Assembly: GCA_019638525.1 (NCBI GenBank)
Contig: JAHBTO010000002.1
Location: 186,001-250,000, forward strand
Direction of reading: 5' to 3'
Source: Ferruginibacter sp.
Lineage (GTDB): Bacteria; Bacteroidota; Bacteroidia; Chitinophagales; Chitinophagaceae
DNA length: 64,000 nt
How positions within the stretch are numbered: position 1 is the stretch's first letter; every line of letters begins with the position of its first letter. The notes under the pieces were generated by a model. That model saw only the letters and a list, made by a program, of their open reading frames with translations, did no database searches and was not told the origin of the DNA. Shown here one piece after another: positions 55,360 through 63,948 of this stretch. A program made the translations under genes and the position numbers.

Positions 55360-56643
55360 TTATTCACCAAAAAATGTATTCCACTTATTCAAAAACTTTT
55401 GGTGCGGATCGTATTTTTTTAAAAGCATTTTGAAGTCGGAAAATTTTTCATACTGCCTTTCCAGATAGGCTTTATCCCAGTTTGCATCTTTGCCCCAGTG
55501 CGGCCTGCCACCGTTTTGCATGGCCCATGTTTCAAAATGGCTCAATTGCCGCTCCCAGTTTTCCTTACTATCCATGTTGTACATGGAAAGCCAAATGCTA
55601 TCCCGTTTGTAAGCAGGACTCAGCCAAAAATCATCGGCCTTTGTAAAGCGTACTTCCTGCACAAAATTATAATAGCCCCCACTCTGCTGCAACAGGCTTT
55701 TGTATTCCTGCAACAGGCGGCGGGCATCTTTGGCATCAAATGCCCATTCTGCTTCTCGGTGTACCGGAGGCAATGGTGTGAGAAAACCTACTACGCTTTT
55801 GCAAATGCGTTCATGGTATTTTCCACCTGCCTTTGTAAGAAAGCGATTAATAGCCGGAATAAATTTTTTACGATTGAACTTACCCACCCACACCAGCAAA
55901 CGATACATCCACACTGAAATCAAATCATCTTGCACAAAGCGTTTGAAGTTGCTGTCGTTTCTTTTGGCATTGGTACGATTGTTTTTAAACAAGATGAGTT
56001 TTTGCGAAGGCGCCAGCCACCAGCATTTAAAATGATCGTAAGATGAAGCATACTGTTCAATATTGGCAATCACTTCATCAAAACCGGCCGTATCGGTAAT
56101 GGCATGCATCTGAAAACAGTTTACCACATCTAATGTAATGGTATGGATGATGCCGCAGCTACCCATACCCGTGAGCAGGGCATAAAACTCCGGGTTGTGT
56201 TTTTCAAACAAATGATTTTGCCCAAGTCCATCCAGCATTTCAAAACTGTGCACCTGTGCAGCGAGGCATTGAAAATTTTTGCCTGTGCCATGTGTGCCGG
56301 TACAAATGGCGCCTGCAAGGGTTTGTGCATGTATGGAACCAAGATTGGCCATGGCAAGTCCCTTTTGCTCTAATGCTGCAATCAATTTTTTTAAGATGAT
56401 GCCCGCCCCTGTTTTTACTTTCTTGTTTTCAAAATCAATATCAATTATCTGATTGAGTTTTTCCAGCGATACCAGGGTTTCATCGGTTACAATGCCCTGC
56501 GACCAGGAATGTTTTGATCCCATTGGCCTCAGCTTTGGACTGTCTATTATCATTTGCGCCAACTCGGCAACAGTTGCAGGCGTTGCAATTTGTTTAGGAA
56601 TAAAACGCCAGGTGCGGCCAAAATTTTGAATGGGTTTGGGCAT
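55360..56643 (-). CDS. FAD-linked aldonolactone/aldose oxidase family protein
   Basis: A 427-residue VAO/PCMH-type flavoprotein with an FAD-binding half and a C-terminal D-arabinono-1,4-lactone oxidase domain. 'MGSKHSWSQ' carries His45 at the position of covalent FAD attachment in related enzymes, and 'LAGAICTGTHGTG' is the second FAD signature. 'RPHWGKDANW' (HWGK, about 382-385) near the C-terminus is the diagnostic substrate-side motif. There is no signal peptide, so it should be cytosolic. It sits inside the sulfatase operon, with its start overlapping the FGE stop in a TAATG arrangement. It may oxidise a sugar or lactone released from the glycan; the substrate is not known. Confidence 0.88.
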   Translation of the reverse strand: MPKPIQNFGRTWRFIPKQIATPATVAELAQMIIDSPKLRPMGSKHSWSQGIVTDETLVSLEKLNQIIDIDFENKKVKTGAGIILKKLIAALEQKGLAMANLGSIHAQTLAGAICTGTHGTGKNFQCLAAQVHSFEMLDGLGQNHLFEKHNPEFYALLTGMGSCGIIHTITLDVVNCFQMHAITDTAGFDEVIANIEQYASSYDHFKCWWLAPSQKLILFKNNRTNAKRNDSNFKRFVQDDLISVWMYRLLVWVGKFNRKKFIPAINRFLTKAGGKYHERICKSVVGFLTPLPPVHREAEWAFDAKDARRLLQEYKSLLQQSGGYYNFVQEVRFTKADDFWLSPAYKRDSIWLSMYNMDSKENWERQLSHFETWAMQNGGRPHWGKDANWDKAYLERQYEKFSDFKMLLKKYDPHQKFLNKWNTFFGE

Positions 56644-57800
56644 TAATCAGATTTATTCTTCTTTTCAATATACTGTTTATTCTTCTTTACATCCTTCACA
56701 CATCTAAAACCCGTATGCTCCAATCCGGTATCTGCACTGCTCTTCATTCTACGAGCTACCCGGTAGCCACTGCAATAGCTATCGTTGCACAAAAAACTAC
56801 CGCCACGCAACACCCGCTTGGGTGTATAAGGATCTTCCCGGTTGTAGCTGTGCGCCGGGCCTTGCGGATTGCTTGCTGATTTGCCTTTGAAGGTTTGATA
56901 ATAATCGTTGCTGTACCAATCGCTGCACCATTCCCAAACATTGCCGGCCATATCGTAGAGGCCATAACCATTAGGGGCAAACGATTTTACCGGCGCTGCC
57001 CGGGTGTAACCGTCTTTTTGAGTATTGCTGTATGGAAAGTTTCCTTCCCAACTGTTTGCTTTGGGTTTACCACTGTTTACAGGCTCATTTCCCCAAGGAT
57101 AAATATGATTGATTAATCCGCCTCTTGCCGCAAATTCCCATTCGGCTTCGGTGGGCAATCGCTTGCCCGCCCATTGGCAATAAGCCTGCGCATCGTACCA
57201 ACTGATATGAACCACCGGAAAATTTTCTTTGCCAATGATATTGGATTGAGGTCCCTGCGGATGTTGCCAATCGGCCCCGGGCACCCAACTCCACCATTGC
57301 ATATAGTTTTCCATACGCAATGGCTTGTCTGATTGTACAAACACAAGTGATGCCGCAACCATTACACTATCCGGCGGACGAGCGGTACCCGGCGGCAATG
57401 ATTTTTTTATTTCTTCCCAATCGGGTTTTCGTTCTGCGGTGGTGATGTAACCGGTAGCGTCCACAAATTTTTTGAACTGTGCATTGGTTACTTCTGTGGC
57501 ATCCATATAAAATGAATCAACGCTCACCCAATGCCTGGGATATTCATCGGGCATGGCCTGATTATTATCCCCACCCATTTCAAATTTTCCGGCGGGGATA
57601 AGTACCATGCCCTGCAAAGAGGTATCATGAGAATAATAAATTTCATTTGTAACCGGTGCTGCTAAACGGGAAGTTGTTTTTCCACAATGCAATGATTCTT
57701 TTATGGAAGAATCTGTTTTTTGCAGATTTGAAGATTGTACACAAGCGATAAAAAAAAATAGTACCGTGCTTAATCCGGCTAAAGTCAAAAGTAACTTCAT
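56643..57800 (-). CDS. Formylglycine-generating enzyme (SUMF1/FGE) with lipoprotein signal
   Basis: A 385-residue FGE-fold protein that converts the active-site Cys of sulfatases to formylglycine. It begins with a lipoprotein-like signal ending at Cys20 (FFFIAC). The FGE-sulfatase domain runs from about 62 to 370: 'MVLIPAGKFEMGGDN', 'VHISWYDAQAYCQWAGKRLPTEAEWE', and 'GLYDMAGNVWEW'. The last part contains GGSFLCNDSYC with Cys338 and Cys343, which match the two copper-binding catalytic Cys of FGE, followed by 'GFRC'. It lies between the two sulfatases: the stop of the first sulfatase (TAG) is directly followed by its ATG. A non-enzymatic GldJ/GldK-like role is less likely because both Cys are kept. 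Confidence 0.9.
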   Translation of the reverse strand: MKLLLTLAGLSTVLFFFIACVQSSNLQKTDSSIKESLHCGKTTSRLAAPVTNEIYYSHDTSLQGMVLIPAGKFEMGGDNNQAMPDEYPRHWVSVDSFYMDATEVTNAQFKKFVDATGYITTAERKPDWEEIKKSLPPGTARPPDSVMVAASLVFVQSDKPLRMENYMQWWSWVPGADWQHPQGPQSNIIGKENFPVVHISWYDAQAYCQWAGKRLPTEAEWEFAARGGLINHIYPWGNEPVNSGKPKANSWEGNFPYSNTQKDGYTRAAPVKSFAPNGYGLYDMAGNVWEWCSDWYSNDYYQTFKGKSASNPQGPAHSYNREDPYTPKRVLRGGSFLCNDSYCSGYRVARRMKSSADTGLEHTGFRCVKDVKKNKQYIEKKNKSD

Positions 57801-59312
57801 CTATTGTTTGTTTCTTTTTATTTTTTCCAAAAGGTCTTTTAATTCTTTTACTTTGTCCGGGTATTGTTGTGCCAGATTATTTTTTTCTGCAATATCCTTT
57901 TTCAAATCAAACAACTGTGGCTCAGGAGAATTACCTGTTTCAATATTAGTAAGCAAGGTCCCGGTATTGGGAGGGCCATTATTTGGTTCAATGTACTTGA
58001 AACCATCTTTAATAATGCTTAACGCTCCACCTTGTTTTACTAATAGAGTCCGGCCAGTTTTTGAATTTCCTTTTAGCACCTTTAACATATTTTCGCTGTC
58101 GGTTGCTATGCTATCATTAATGGATACGTTGAGTAATGAAGCAAAGGTTGTCAATAAATCAATTTGACATATAAGCGCATCCGAAGTTTTTGAGAGATGC
58201 TTACCTGGCCATTTTATTATAAACGGAATTCGGGCACCTGCCTCCAATGCACTGTATTTACCGCCCCTTAAAGGCCCATTGGGCTTATGCCCATTGAGTT
58301 CAGTAACGGCGCCATCCACATAGCCATCATCCAGCACAGGGCCATTATCGCTGCTAAAAATGATGATGGTATTTTTTTCAATTCCGGCAGCTTTCACCTG
58401 TTTCATTATTTCGCCTACGGACCAATCTAATTGTAAAATAGCATCGCCCCTGAAACCCAAACCGCTTTTTCCTTTAAACATAGTGGAAGGCATACGGGGC
58501 ACGTGTGGTTCAGTAAGTGCATAAAAAAGAAAAAAGGGTTTGCTTTTGCTTACATCAATAAATGTTTTTGCTTTTTCCAAAAAGGTTAAAGGCATTTCTT
58601 CGTCTGTCCATCTTGCTGTATTTCCCCCACTCATAAAGCCAATGCGGCCAATTCCGTTTACGATGGTATTGTTATGGCCATGATTGGGCGAAGCCTTCAT
58701 TTTTAATAACTCAGGATGTTCAGCACCGGTAGGATCGTTCCCGATTTTCTTATGATAATCAACTTGTATTGGGTCGGTGGTATCTAAACCCACCACCTGA
58801 TGATTTTCTATAAACACCGTTGGCACACGGTCAGCTGTTGCCGGAAAAATGAAAGCATAGTCAAATCCTGTTTCATTGGGGCCGGGTTTAATTTCACTAT
58901 TCCAGTTTTTTTCAATCTGGTCACCCAAACCCAGATGCCATTTTCCTACAATAGCTGTTTGATAACCTGCTTGTTTAAAAACCTTTGGCAATGTTATTTT
59001 ATTGGTGGGTACAATTAATGCGGCATCGCCGGGTAAAATATTGGTTCCTGTTCTGCGCCAGGGATACTGCCCTGTCATCAAAGCATAGCGGGATGGTGTA
59101 CAGGTAGCCGATGTGGAATGGGCATTGGTAAAACGGATGCCCTGCTTTGCCAGTTTATCTAAATTGGGAGTATGAATTTTAGTGGCGCCGTAGCAACTGA
59201 GGTCGCCGTAGCCGAGGTCGTCGGCGTAGATAATAATTACATTGGGCTTTTGTGCAACTACTAAAAAAGAAATACTAATGCACAATAATAAAAGCAGTTT
59301 TCGCTTCATCAT
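57801..59312 (-). CDS. Cys-type sulfatase (arylsulfatase-like, S1 family)
   Basis: A 503-residue exported sulfatase with a signal peptide (ends near VVAQK). The metal Asp pair is in 'IYADDLGYGDLSC' (31-32), and the formylglycine site is Cys71 in 'ATCTPSR', with 'YALMTGQYPWR'. Other standard parts are 'GKWHLGLGD', 'TEPHVPR' and 'SSDNGPVLDDG'. It looks like the arylsulfatase A / GalNAc-6-sulfatase group; the exact subfamily and sulfate position cannot be fixed from sequence reading alone. It follows the GH2 gene by 14 bases and abuts the FGE gene. Confidence 0.9.
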   Translation of the reverse strand: MMKRKLLLLLCISISFLVVAQKPNVIIIYADDLGYGDLSCYGATKIHTPNLDKLAKQGIRFTNAHSTSATCTPSRYALMTGQYPWRRTGTNILPGDAALIVPTNKITLPKVFKQAGYQTAIVGKWHLGLGDQIEKNWNSEIKPGPNETGFDYAFIFPATADRVPTVFIENHQVVGLDTTDPIQVDYHKKIGNDPTGAEHPELLKMKASPNHGHNNTIVNGIGRIGFMSGGNTARWTDEEMPLTFLEKAKTFIDVSKSKPFFLFYALTEPHVPRMPSTMFKGKSGLGFRGDAILQLDWSVGEIMKQVKAAGIEKNTIIIFSSDNGPVLDDGYVDGAVTELNGHKPNGPLRGGKYSALEAGARIPFIIKWPGKHLSKTSDALICQIDLLTTFASLLNVSINDSIATDSENMLKVLKGNSKTGRTLLVKQGGALSIIKDGFKYIEPNNGPPNTGTLLTNIETGNSPEPQLFDLKKDIAEKNNLAQQYPDKVKELKDLLEKIKRNKQ

Positions 59313-59326
59313 TTTATTTTCATTAT

Positions 59327-61363
59327 TTACTCAAATATTTTTTGACTCACTACATAACCAGTAGGCCTTACCACTGTAATGACCGCTTTTCCATTGTACA
59401 AATCATCCACTTCAAAATTTATTCTTTCACCGGGGTGTATGGTGGGTAAATCATAACTCTTTCCTTGCAGATAATTTTCTTCTTTATCGGAAACATATAA
59501 TTTGTAACTATTTACTGTATGTTGTGGCAAACCCATACTTCCAAAAATCAAAACATTGAGTTTTTCTTTTTTCCATTTACGAACGCCCTGTACTTCTACC
59601 GGAGAAGAAAGCTCCCGCAATACTTTCATGGATGGTTTGGGGTTGCCATACATATCATAAATGCCGTGTATCCTTCTTCTGAATTTTGTTGTGTCGCTTG
59701 TGCCGGGATAATGAGTGCGATAATCGGTAAGGTCAAAATAAATAGCGCCTTCCACATAAGGTTTACTTTCGTAAATGGCCATGTGGTATATTAAATCCTG
59801 CAAACGTCTTTCATCGCCTCCTTTAAAATTGGGTTCACACAATCCAAATTCAGAAATGAAAAAAGGTTTAGTGGGGTAACTCAAATGCACGCTGTCTAAG
59901 TAATTATTTATTTTCCCCGTTGGGATATCCCACCAACTGCCGCCATATTCGTTCATCATCAGGTAATCGCCATCGGCAGCAGCATCAGGTATAAAATTGG
60001 GATTGTTATAATAACTTGCGGTGAGTGTATTGCTTACATAGGCTGTTAACCTGGAAGGATCCAGTTCTCTTGAGTGATTCATTAAATCAGCAATCATGGG
60101 TTTCATATCGGCATCTCTTGCCCGCAACTCATTGCCTACACCCCAGGAAAAAACAGATGGGTGATTATAAAAATTACTCACCATCCTTTCTAACTGTTTC
60201 ATGGAAATAGAACGGATTGTATCATTGGCCGGCGTTTCGGGGCCCCACAGCGGCACTTCCTGTTGTACAATAATGCCATTGCGGTCGCAGAAATCATAAA
60301 ACAGTTCATCCTGCTGAAAATGCTGCCGGCTGAAAATACAGTTCACATCCTTCATCAATTTACCCATGGCAATGATTTGCGAATCGGGTTCAGCAAAACC
60401 AAAATCGGGGTTGCTGCCTGCTGTCCACTCCACTCCCATCAGTTTAATATGTTCGTCATTTAAATATACTTTCCCGTCCTGCATCTTTATCTGCCTAAAA
60501 CCAATATTGGTGGATATTTTATCTGCTTCATTTTTTCCATTCAACACAGTTACATCTATGCGATACAGGTTTGGAAAATCAAAATGCCAGGGATTAACTT
60601 TTGTGAGCATGAATGTTGCAACCGCTTCATTGTTTTGCCAGGTAGGATTTACAGTAGCAGTATAAACAATATTATGTGATGGTTGGTTTTCTTCGGTAAC
60701 CTTTATGCTCAACTGTATTTTTTGATTGGGGTTATCAAAACCAAGTTTGAGTATGCAATTACCGGAATTATCAACAAGGTTTAGCTTAGGCGTTGCATGC
60801 AAATAATTGGCTGATGGCCTGCCGCTTACTATCAACGCCACTTTACGGATGATGCCACCATCATTGGGCCAGTCGAATGAACTGCCAAAAGGCACTTTGT
60901 TATGCCCATATTCATTATTGCAGGCAACTGTGATGATGTTTTCCTTACCATAATTAAGTTTCCCGTTAAGGTTTATAAAAAATTTATTGTAGCCATCTCC
61001 GATGTTTGAATCAACCAATTTACCATTGATATAAATATGAGAAGTATGGTTGATGGCGCCAAACTGAAGCACAACATTTTTATTTTTCCAACCGGTTGGT
61101 ACAGTAATCTTTTTTTGATACCAGCCCCAGCCATAATGATTTTGATTTTCTGTTTCCACATTCCAGGTATGCGGAAGCGATACGGTACGGGCATTGGGCA
61201 AAAGCTGTTGGTACCATTTTGCCGATAAGCCTTCGGCCTTTTTATCAACTGTAAATTGCCAGTCATTGTTCAATGCCAACGTATCTCTTTGGGCAAATAA
61301 CGGGTTGCTGTTGATGAACAACATTACCAGTAATATAATTCCGAACTTTGTAATCCTAATCAT
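59327..61363 (-). CDS. Glycoside hydrolase family 2 enzyme (beta-galactosidase-type)
   Basis: A 678-residue exported glycosidase with a signal peptide (ends near LFAQ). It has the N-terminal sugar-binding jelly roll ('VSLPHTWNVE' at 61-70), an immunoglobulin-like domain and a TIM barrel. The acid/base is Glu412 in 'SWGVGNE', and the nucleophile is Glu505 in 'FISEFG'. GH2 includes beta-galactosidases, beta-mannosidases and beta-glucuronidases. The neighbouring hexosaminidases and sulfatases make a galactosidase most likely, but a glucuronidase cannot be excluded. It is the first gene of the leftward operon. Its start is only 19 bases from the start of the divergent DUF2945 gene. Confidence 0.9.
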   Translation of the reverse strand: MIRITKFGIILLVMLFINSNPLFAQRDTLALNNDWQFTVDKKAEGLSAKWYQQLLPNARTVSLPHTWNVETENQNHYGWGWYQKKITVPTGWKNKNVVLQFGAINHTSHIYINGKLVDSNIGDGYNKFFINLNGKLNYGKENIITVACNNEYGHNKVPFGSSFDWPNDGGIIRKVALIVSGRPSANYLHATPKLNLVDNSGNCILKLGFDNPNQKIQLSIKVTEENQPSHNIVYTATVNPTWQNNEAVATFMLTKVNPWHFDFPNLYRIDVTVLNGKNEADKISTNIGFRQIKMQDGKVYLNDEHIKLMGVEWTAGSNPDFGFAEPDSQIIAMGKLMKDVNCIFSRQHFQQDELFYDFCDRNGIIVQQEVPLWGPETPANDTIRSISMKQLERMVSNFYNHPSVFSWGVGNELRARDADMKPMIADLMNHSRELDPSRLTAYVSNTLTASYYNNPNFIPDAAADGDYLMMNEYGGSWWDIPTGKINNYLDSVHLSYPTKPFFISEFGLCEPNFKGGDERRLQDLIYHMAIYESKPYVEGAIYFDLTDYRTHYPGTSDTTKFRRRIHGIYDMYGNPKPSMKVLRELSSPVEVQGVRKWKKEKLNVLIFGSMGLPQHTVNSYKLYVSDKEENYLQGKSYDLPTIHPGERINFEVDDLYNGKAVITVVRPTGYVVSQKIFE

Positions 61364-61382
61364 TCATATTATATTTTAGAGT

Positions 61383-61610
61383 ATGAAGAAAAAAACTTTT
61401 AACATTGGCGACCATGTTTCGTGGAATTCGGAAGCAGGCCGGGTTTCGGGAACCATCATTAAAATACATCTTTCTAATTTCAATTACAAGGGTTATACGC
61501 ATCATGCCAGCCCCGATGAACCGCAGTATGAGATAAAAAGCGACAAGACCGATCATATTGCAGCACACAAAGGAAAGGCTTTACGAAAATTGAAAAAGAA
61601 AAAACTATAA
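61383..61610 (+). CDS. DUF2945 domain-containing small protein
   Basis: A 75-residue basic protein with the DUF2945 (HVA1/TUDOR-like) pattern: 'FNIGDHVSWNSEAGRVSGTIIKIH' and 'PQYEIKSDKTDHIAAHKGKALRKLKKK'. The fold is a small beta barrel; the function is unknown. It lies between the two leftward hexosaminidase/glycosidase genes, on the opposite strand. It is divergent from the GH2 gene (19-bp gap) and convergent with the GH20 gene (37-bp gap). The operon promoter must therefore lie within or upstream of this gene. Confidence 0.85.
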   Translation: MKKKTFNIGDHVSWNSEAGRVSGTIIKIHLSNFNYKGYTHHASPDEPQYEIKSDKTDHIAAHKGKALRKLKKKKL

Positions 61611-61647
61611 ACGAATCATAGTTTCAAACTGCCGATAAAGCACTTCA

Positions 61648-63948
61648 TTAATTCACCATTAGTTCGTCTGCAAAAATCCAAGCCGGTTTACCTTCGCCGG
61701 GATGTCCTTTGGGACAAACAGTATTTGTTGCAATAACACGTACAAACCTTGTTTTACTAGTTGTAAAAGTTGCTGTAAAATCTTTTATCACCGAAGCTTT
61801 TTCATCTACAGGCACTGTGTTGGTTACCGTTTGCACTGTTGTGAATGTTTTTCCATCCAGCGATATTTCAAACTTTACTGCCGATGGCATAAAAATCCAA
61901 TCCCTGTAATGTTGTAAACAACCAAGCGATATGGTGCTTATCTCTTTTTCCTCTCCCAGGTCGATAGTTGCAATCATGTCTTTCCCCGAAAACCCATGCC
62001 AGTATTTATTTACAGCAAATGTACCCCTAACGCCATCGGTTAAAGAATTAGGACCATCGGCTATATAATATTTACTAACCGGGTTTGTATAAATAACATC
62101 TTTACCAATGGCCTTGTGCATTACAAAAGATTGTTCGGCTGGTTTTACACCCATTGGTTTTCCGTTTAAAACCGTTACTGCTTTTAAAGTTACTGATGAT
62201 GTAATGTTTACCGGCCCTGTATATTTAGCGCTTTCTTTTGTAGGCAGCTTTCCATCGGTTGTAAAATAAATTTCGCCGTTGAGCGCTTCAGTATAAAGGG
62301 CTACACTTAATTTACCATTTTGCGAAACAGGTTTTATGGCTACTGTAAAATTGCCGGCGCAATAATTAATACCTCTTTGTTCAAATGCTTTGAAATGTGT
62401 TTGCAGGCGCTCATTAAAATTTTGCCAGTTTCTATTTTCTTTTGGGCTCCAATCTACTTCAGCAAGCGCAAGCATACGTGGCAGCAGCATATATTCGATA
62501 TGTGATGGTTTGGTAATAAACTCTGCCCAAATATTTGCCTGTGCACCTAAAATATATTTTGCCTGTATGGCATCTAATTCTTTTGGCACGGGGTCGTAAT
62601 CATATACTTTTTTCAAAGTGTTCATTCCGCCAATGGCAAGCGGTTCGCCTTCGGGGCCTGCCTGGTAATGGTCAAAATATAAAGGAGATCCGGGAGTCAT
62701 TACTACATCATGTCCCATCTTTGCGGCTTGTATGCCGCCTGCTTCGCCACGCCAACTCATTACTGTAGCTTCAGGGGCAAGCCCTCCTTCCAGTATCTCA
62801 TCCCAACCAATCATCTTCCTGCCCTTGCTTATAATAAATTTCTCTATTCGTTTTACAAAATAGCTTTGCAGTTCTTCTTCGTTTTTTAAACCCTGTGCCT
62901 TTATCCTTGCCTGGCAGCGTGGGCATTTTTTCCAGGGCGCTTTATCAACTTCATCGCCGCCTATATGAATATATTTTGATGGAAATAAATTTATCACTTC
63001 GGTTAACACATCCTGCAAAAACATAAACACGCTATCGTTGCCTGCACAATAATTTGAAGCCATATTGCTATAATTACCTCCTGTTAAAGGTAATTGTGGT
63101 TGCTGTGTGCAGCATAATGCAGGATAAGCTGCAATGGCCGATGCAACATGCCCGGGCATTTCAATTTCGGGTACAATGGTTACATTTCTATCAGCAGCAT
63201 ATTTAATAATTTCTTTCACTTGTTCCTGCGTATAATAGCCACCGTAAGTGGCGGGTTGCCCTTGTTGTGCCTGTGGCCTATCGCCCCAAACCTTATCCGT
63301 TTCATCTACACGCCATGCGCCCACTTGTGTTAGCAAAGGGTATTTCTTAATTTCTAATCGCCAGCCCTGGTCATCAACCAAATGCCAGTGAAACGTATTC
63401 ATTTTATATGAAGCTAACAGGTTGATATACTCTTTAACGAATTCGGGGCCAAAAAAATGACGGCTTACATCCAAATGCATGCCCCGCCATTTAAACCGGG
63501 GATAATCTTTTATATCCATGCATGGAATACTCAATGCAGCATTTGTTCTGATGGCAGGCAAAGTTTGTAATAAAGACTGCATGCCATAAAAGATACCTGC
63601 TTTTTTATTGGCTGAAATTAGAATACCTGCAGGCGTTATGTGCAACATATATCCTTCATCGCCCAACGAAGTATCACTGATGAATTTTAGTTCGATGATT
63701 TTTTTTGTTCCTGCATGAAAAGGTAAATTGATACCGCTGATATCATAAATGGTTGTTCTGAAAAAAGAAGCTGCCTGTTGCAATGCTGCATCGGTTTTAC
63801 TGAAGTTAACTGACGTTTGCCCATCAATGATAAAATTACCGGCAGTAAACTGCAAACTTACCGGTTGCGGAATAATAGCAGGTTTTTGTGCACATAACAT
63901 CATCGGAACAGAAATAAGCAGAACCAAAATCCATTTTTTAAATTGCAT
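61648..63948 (-). CDS. Beta-N-acetylhexosaminidase (GH20) with F5/8 type C-like C-terminus
   Basis: A 766-residue exported enzyme with a signal peptide (ends near LCAQK). GH20b domain (about 25-145) and TIM barrel (about 150-500) carry 'WRGMHLDVSRHFF', 'HWHLVDDQGWRLEI' and the catalytic pair Asp332/Glu333 in 'IHIGGDEVD'. Then come a chitobiase-C-like segment ('EIYFTTDGKLPTKESAKY') and an F5/8 type C-like domain ('IATIDLGEEKEI'), which probably binds sugar. It removes terminal beta-GlcNAc or beta-GalNAc. It lies upstream of the sulfated-glycan operon on the same strand, 284 bases before the GH2 start. Only 52 bases of its upstream region are in the window, with no clear promoter box. Confidence 0.93.
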   Translation of the reverse strand: MQFKKWILVLLISVPMMLCAQKPAIIPQPVSLQFTAGNFIIDGQTSVNFSKTDAALQQAASFFRTTIYDISGINLPFHAGTKKIIELKFISDTSLGDEGYMLHITPAGILISANKKAGIFYGMQSLLQTLPAIRTNAALSIPCMDIKDYPRFKWRGMHLDVSRHFFGPEFVKEYINLLASYKMNTFHWHLVDDQGWRLEIKKYPLLTQVGAWRVDETDKVWGDRPQAQQGQPATYGGYYTQEQVKEIIKYAADRNVTIVPEIEMPGHVASAIAAYPALCCTQQPQLPLTGGNYSNMASNYCAGNDSVFMFLQDVLTEVINLFPSKYIHIGGDEVDKAPWKKCPRCQARIKAQGLKNEEELQSYFVKRIEKFIISKGRKMIGWDEILEGGLAPEATVMSWRGEAGGIQAAKMGHDVVMTPGSPLYFDHYQAGPEGEPLAIGGMNTLKKVYDYDPVPKELDAIQAKYILGAQANIWAEFITKPSHIEYMLLPRMLALAEVDWSPKENRNWQNFNERLQTHFKAFEQRGINYCAGNFTVAIKPVSQNGKLSVALYTEALNGEIYFTTDGKLPTKESAKYTGPVNITSSVTLKAVTVLNGKPMGVKPAEQSFVMHKAIGKDVIYTNPVSKYYIADGPNSLTDGVRGTFAVNKYWHGFSGKDMIATIDLGEEKEISTISLGCLQHYRDWIFMPSAVKFEISLDGKTFTTVQTVTNTVPVDEKASVIKDFTATFTTSKTRFVRVIATNTVCPKGHPGEGKPAWIFADELMVN

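Noticed and set aside
55311..55370. Upstream TTG/ATG starts for the second sulfatase
   Set aside because: They add 20 residues ahead of a clear signal peptide, and the TTG would overlap the preceding oxidase gene.
56643..57800. GldJ/GldK-type gliding or T9SS lipoprotein
   Set aside because: These share the FGE fold and lipoprotein anchor, but the two catalytic Cys and the position between two sulfatases favour a true FGE.
51192..61363. Polysaccharide-lyase-based glycosaminoglycan (heparin/chondroitin) degradation locus
   Set aside because: No polysaccharide lyase or GH88 unsaturated-glucuronyl hydrolase is present, so a uronic-acid glycosaminoglycan pathway is less likely than a keratan- or mucin-like one.
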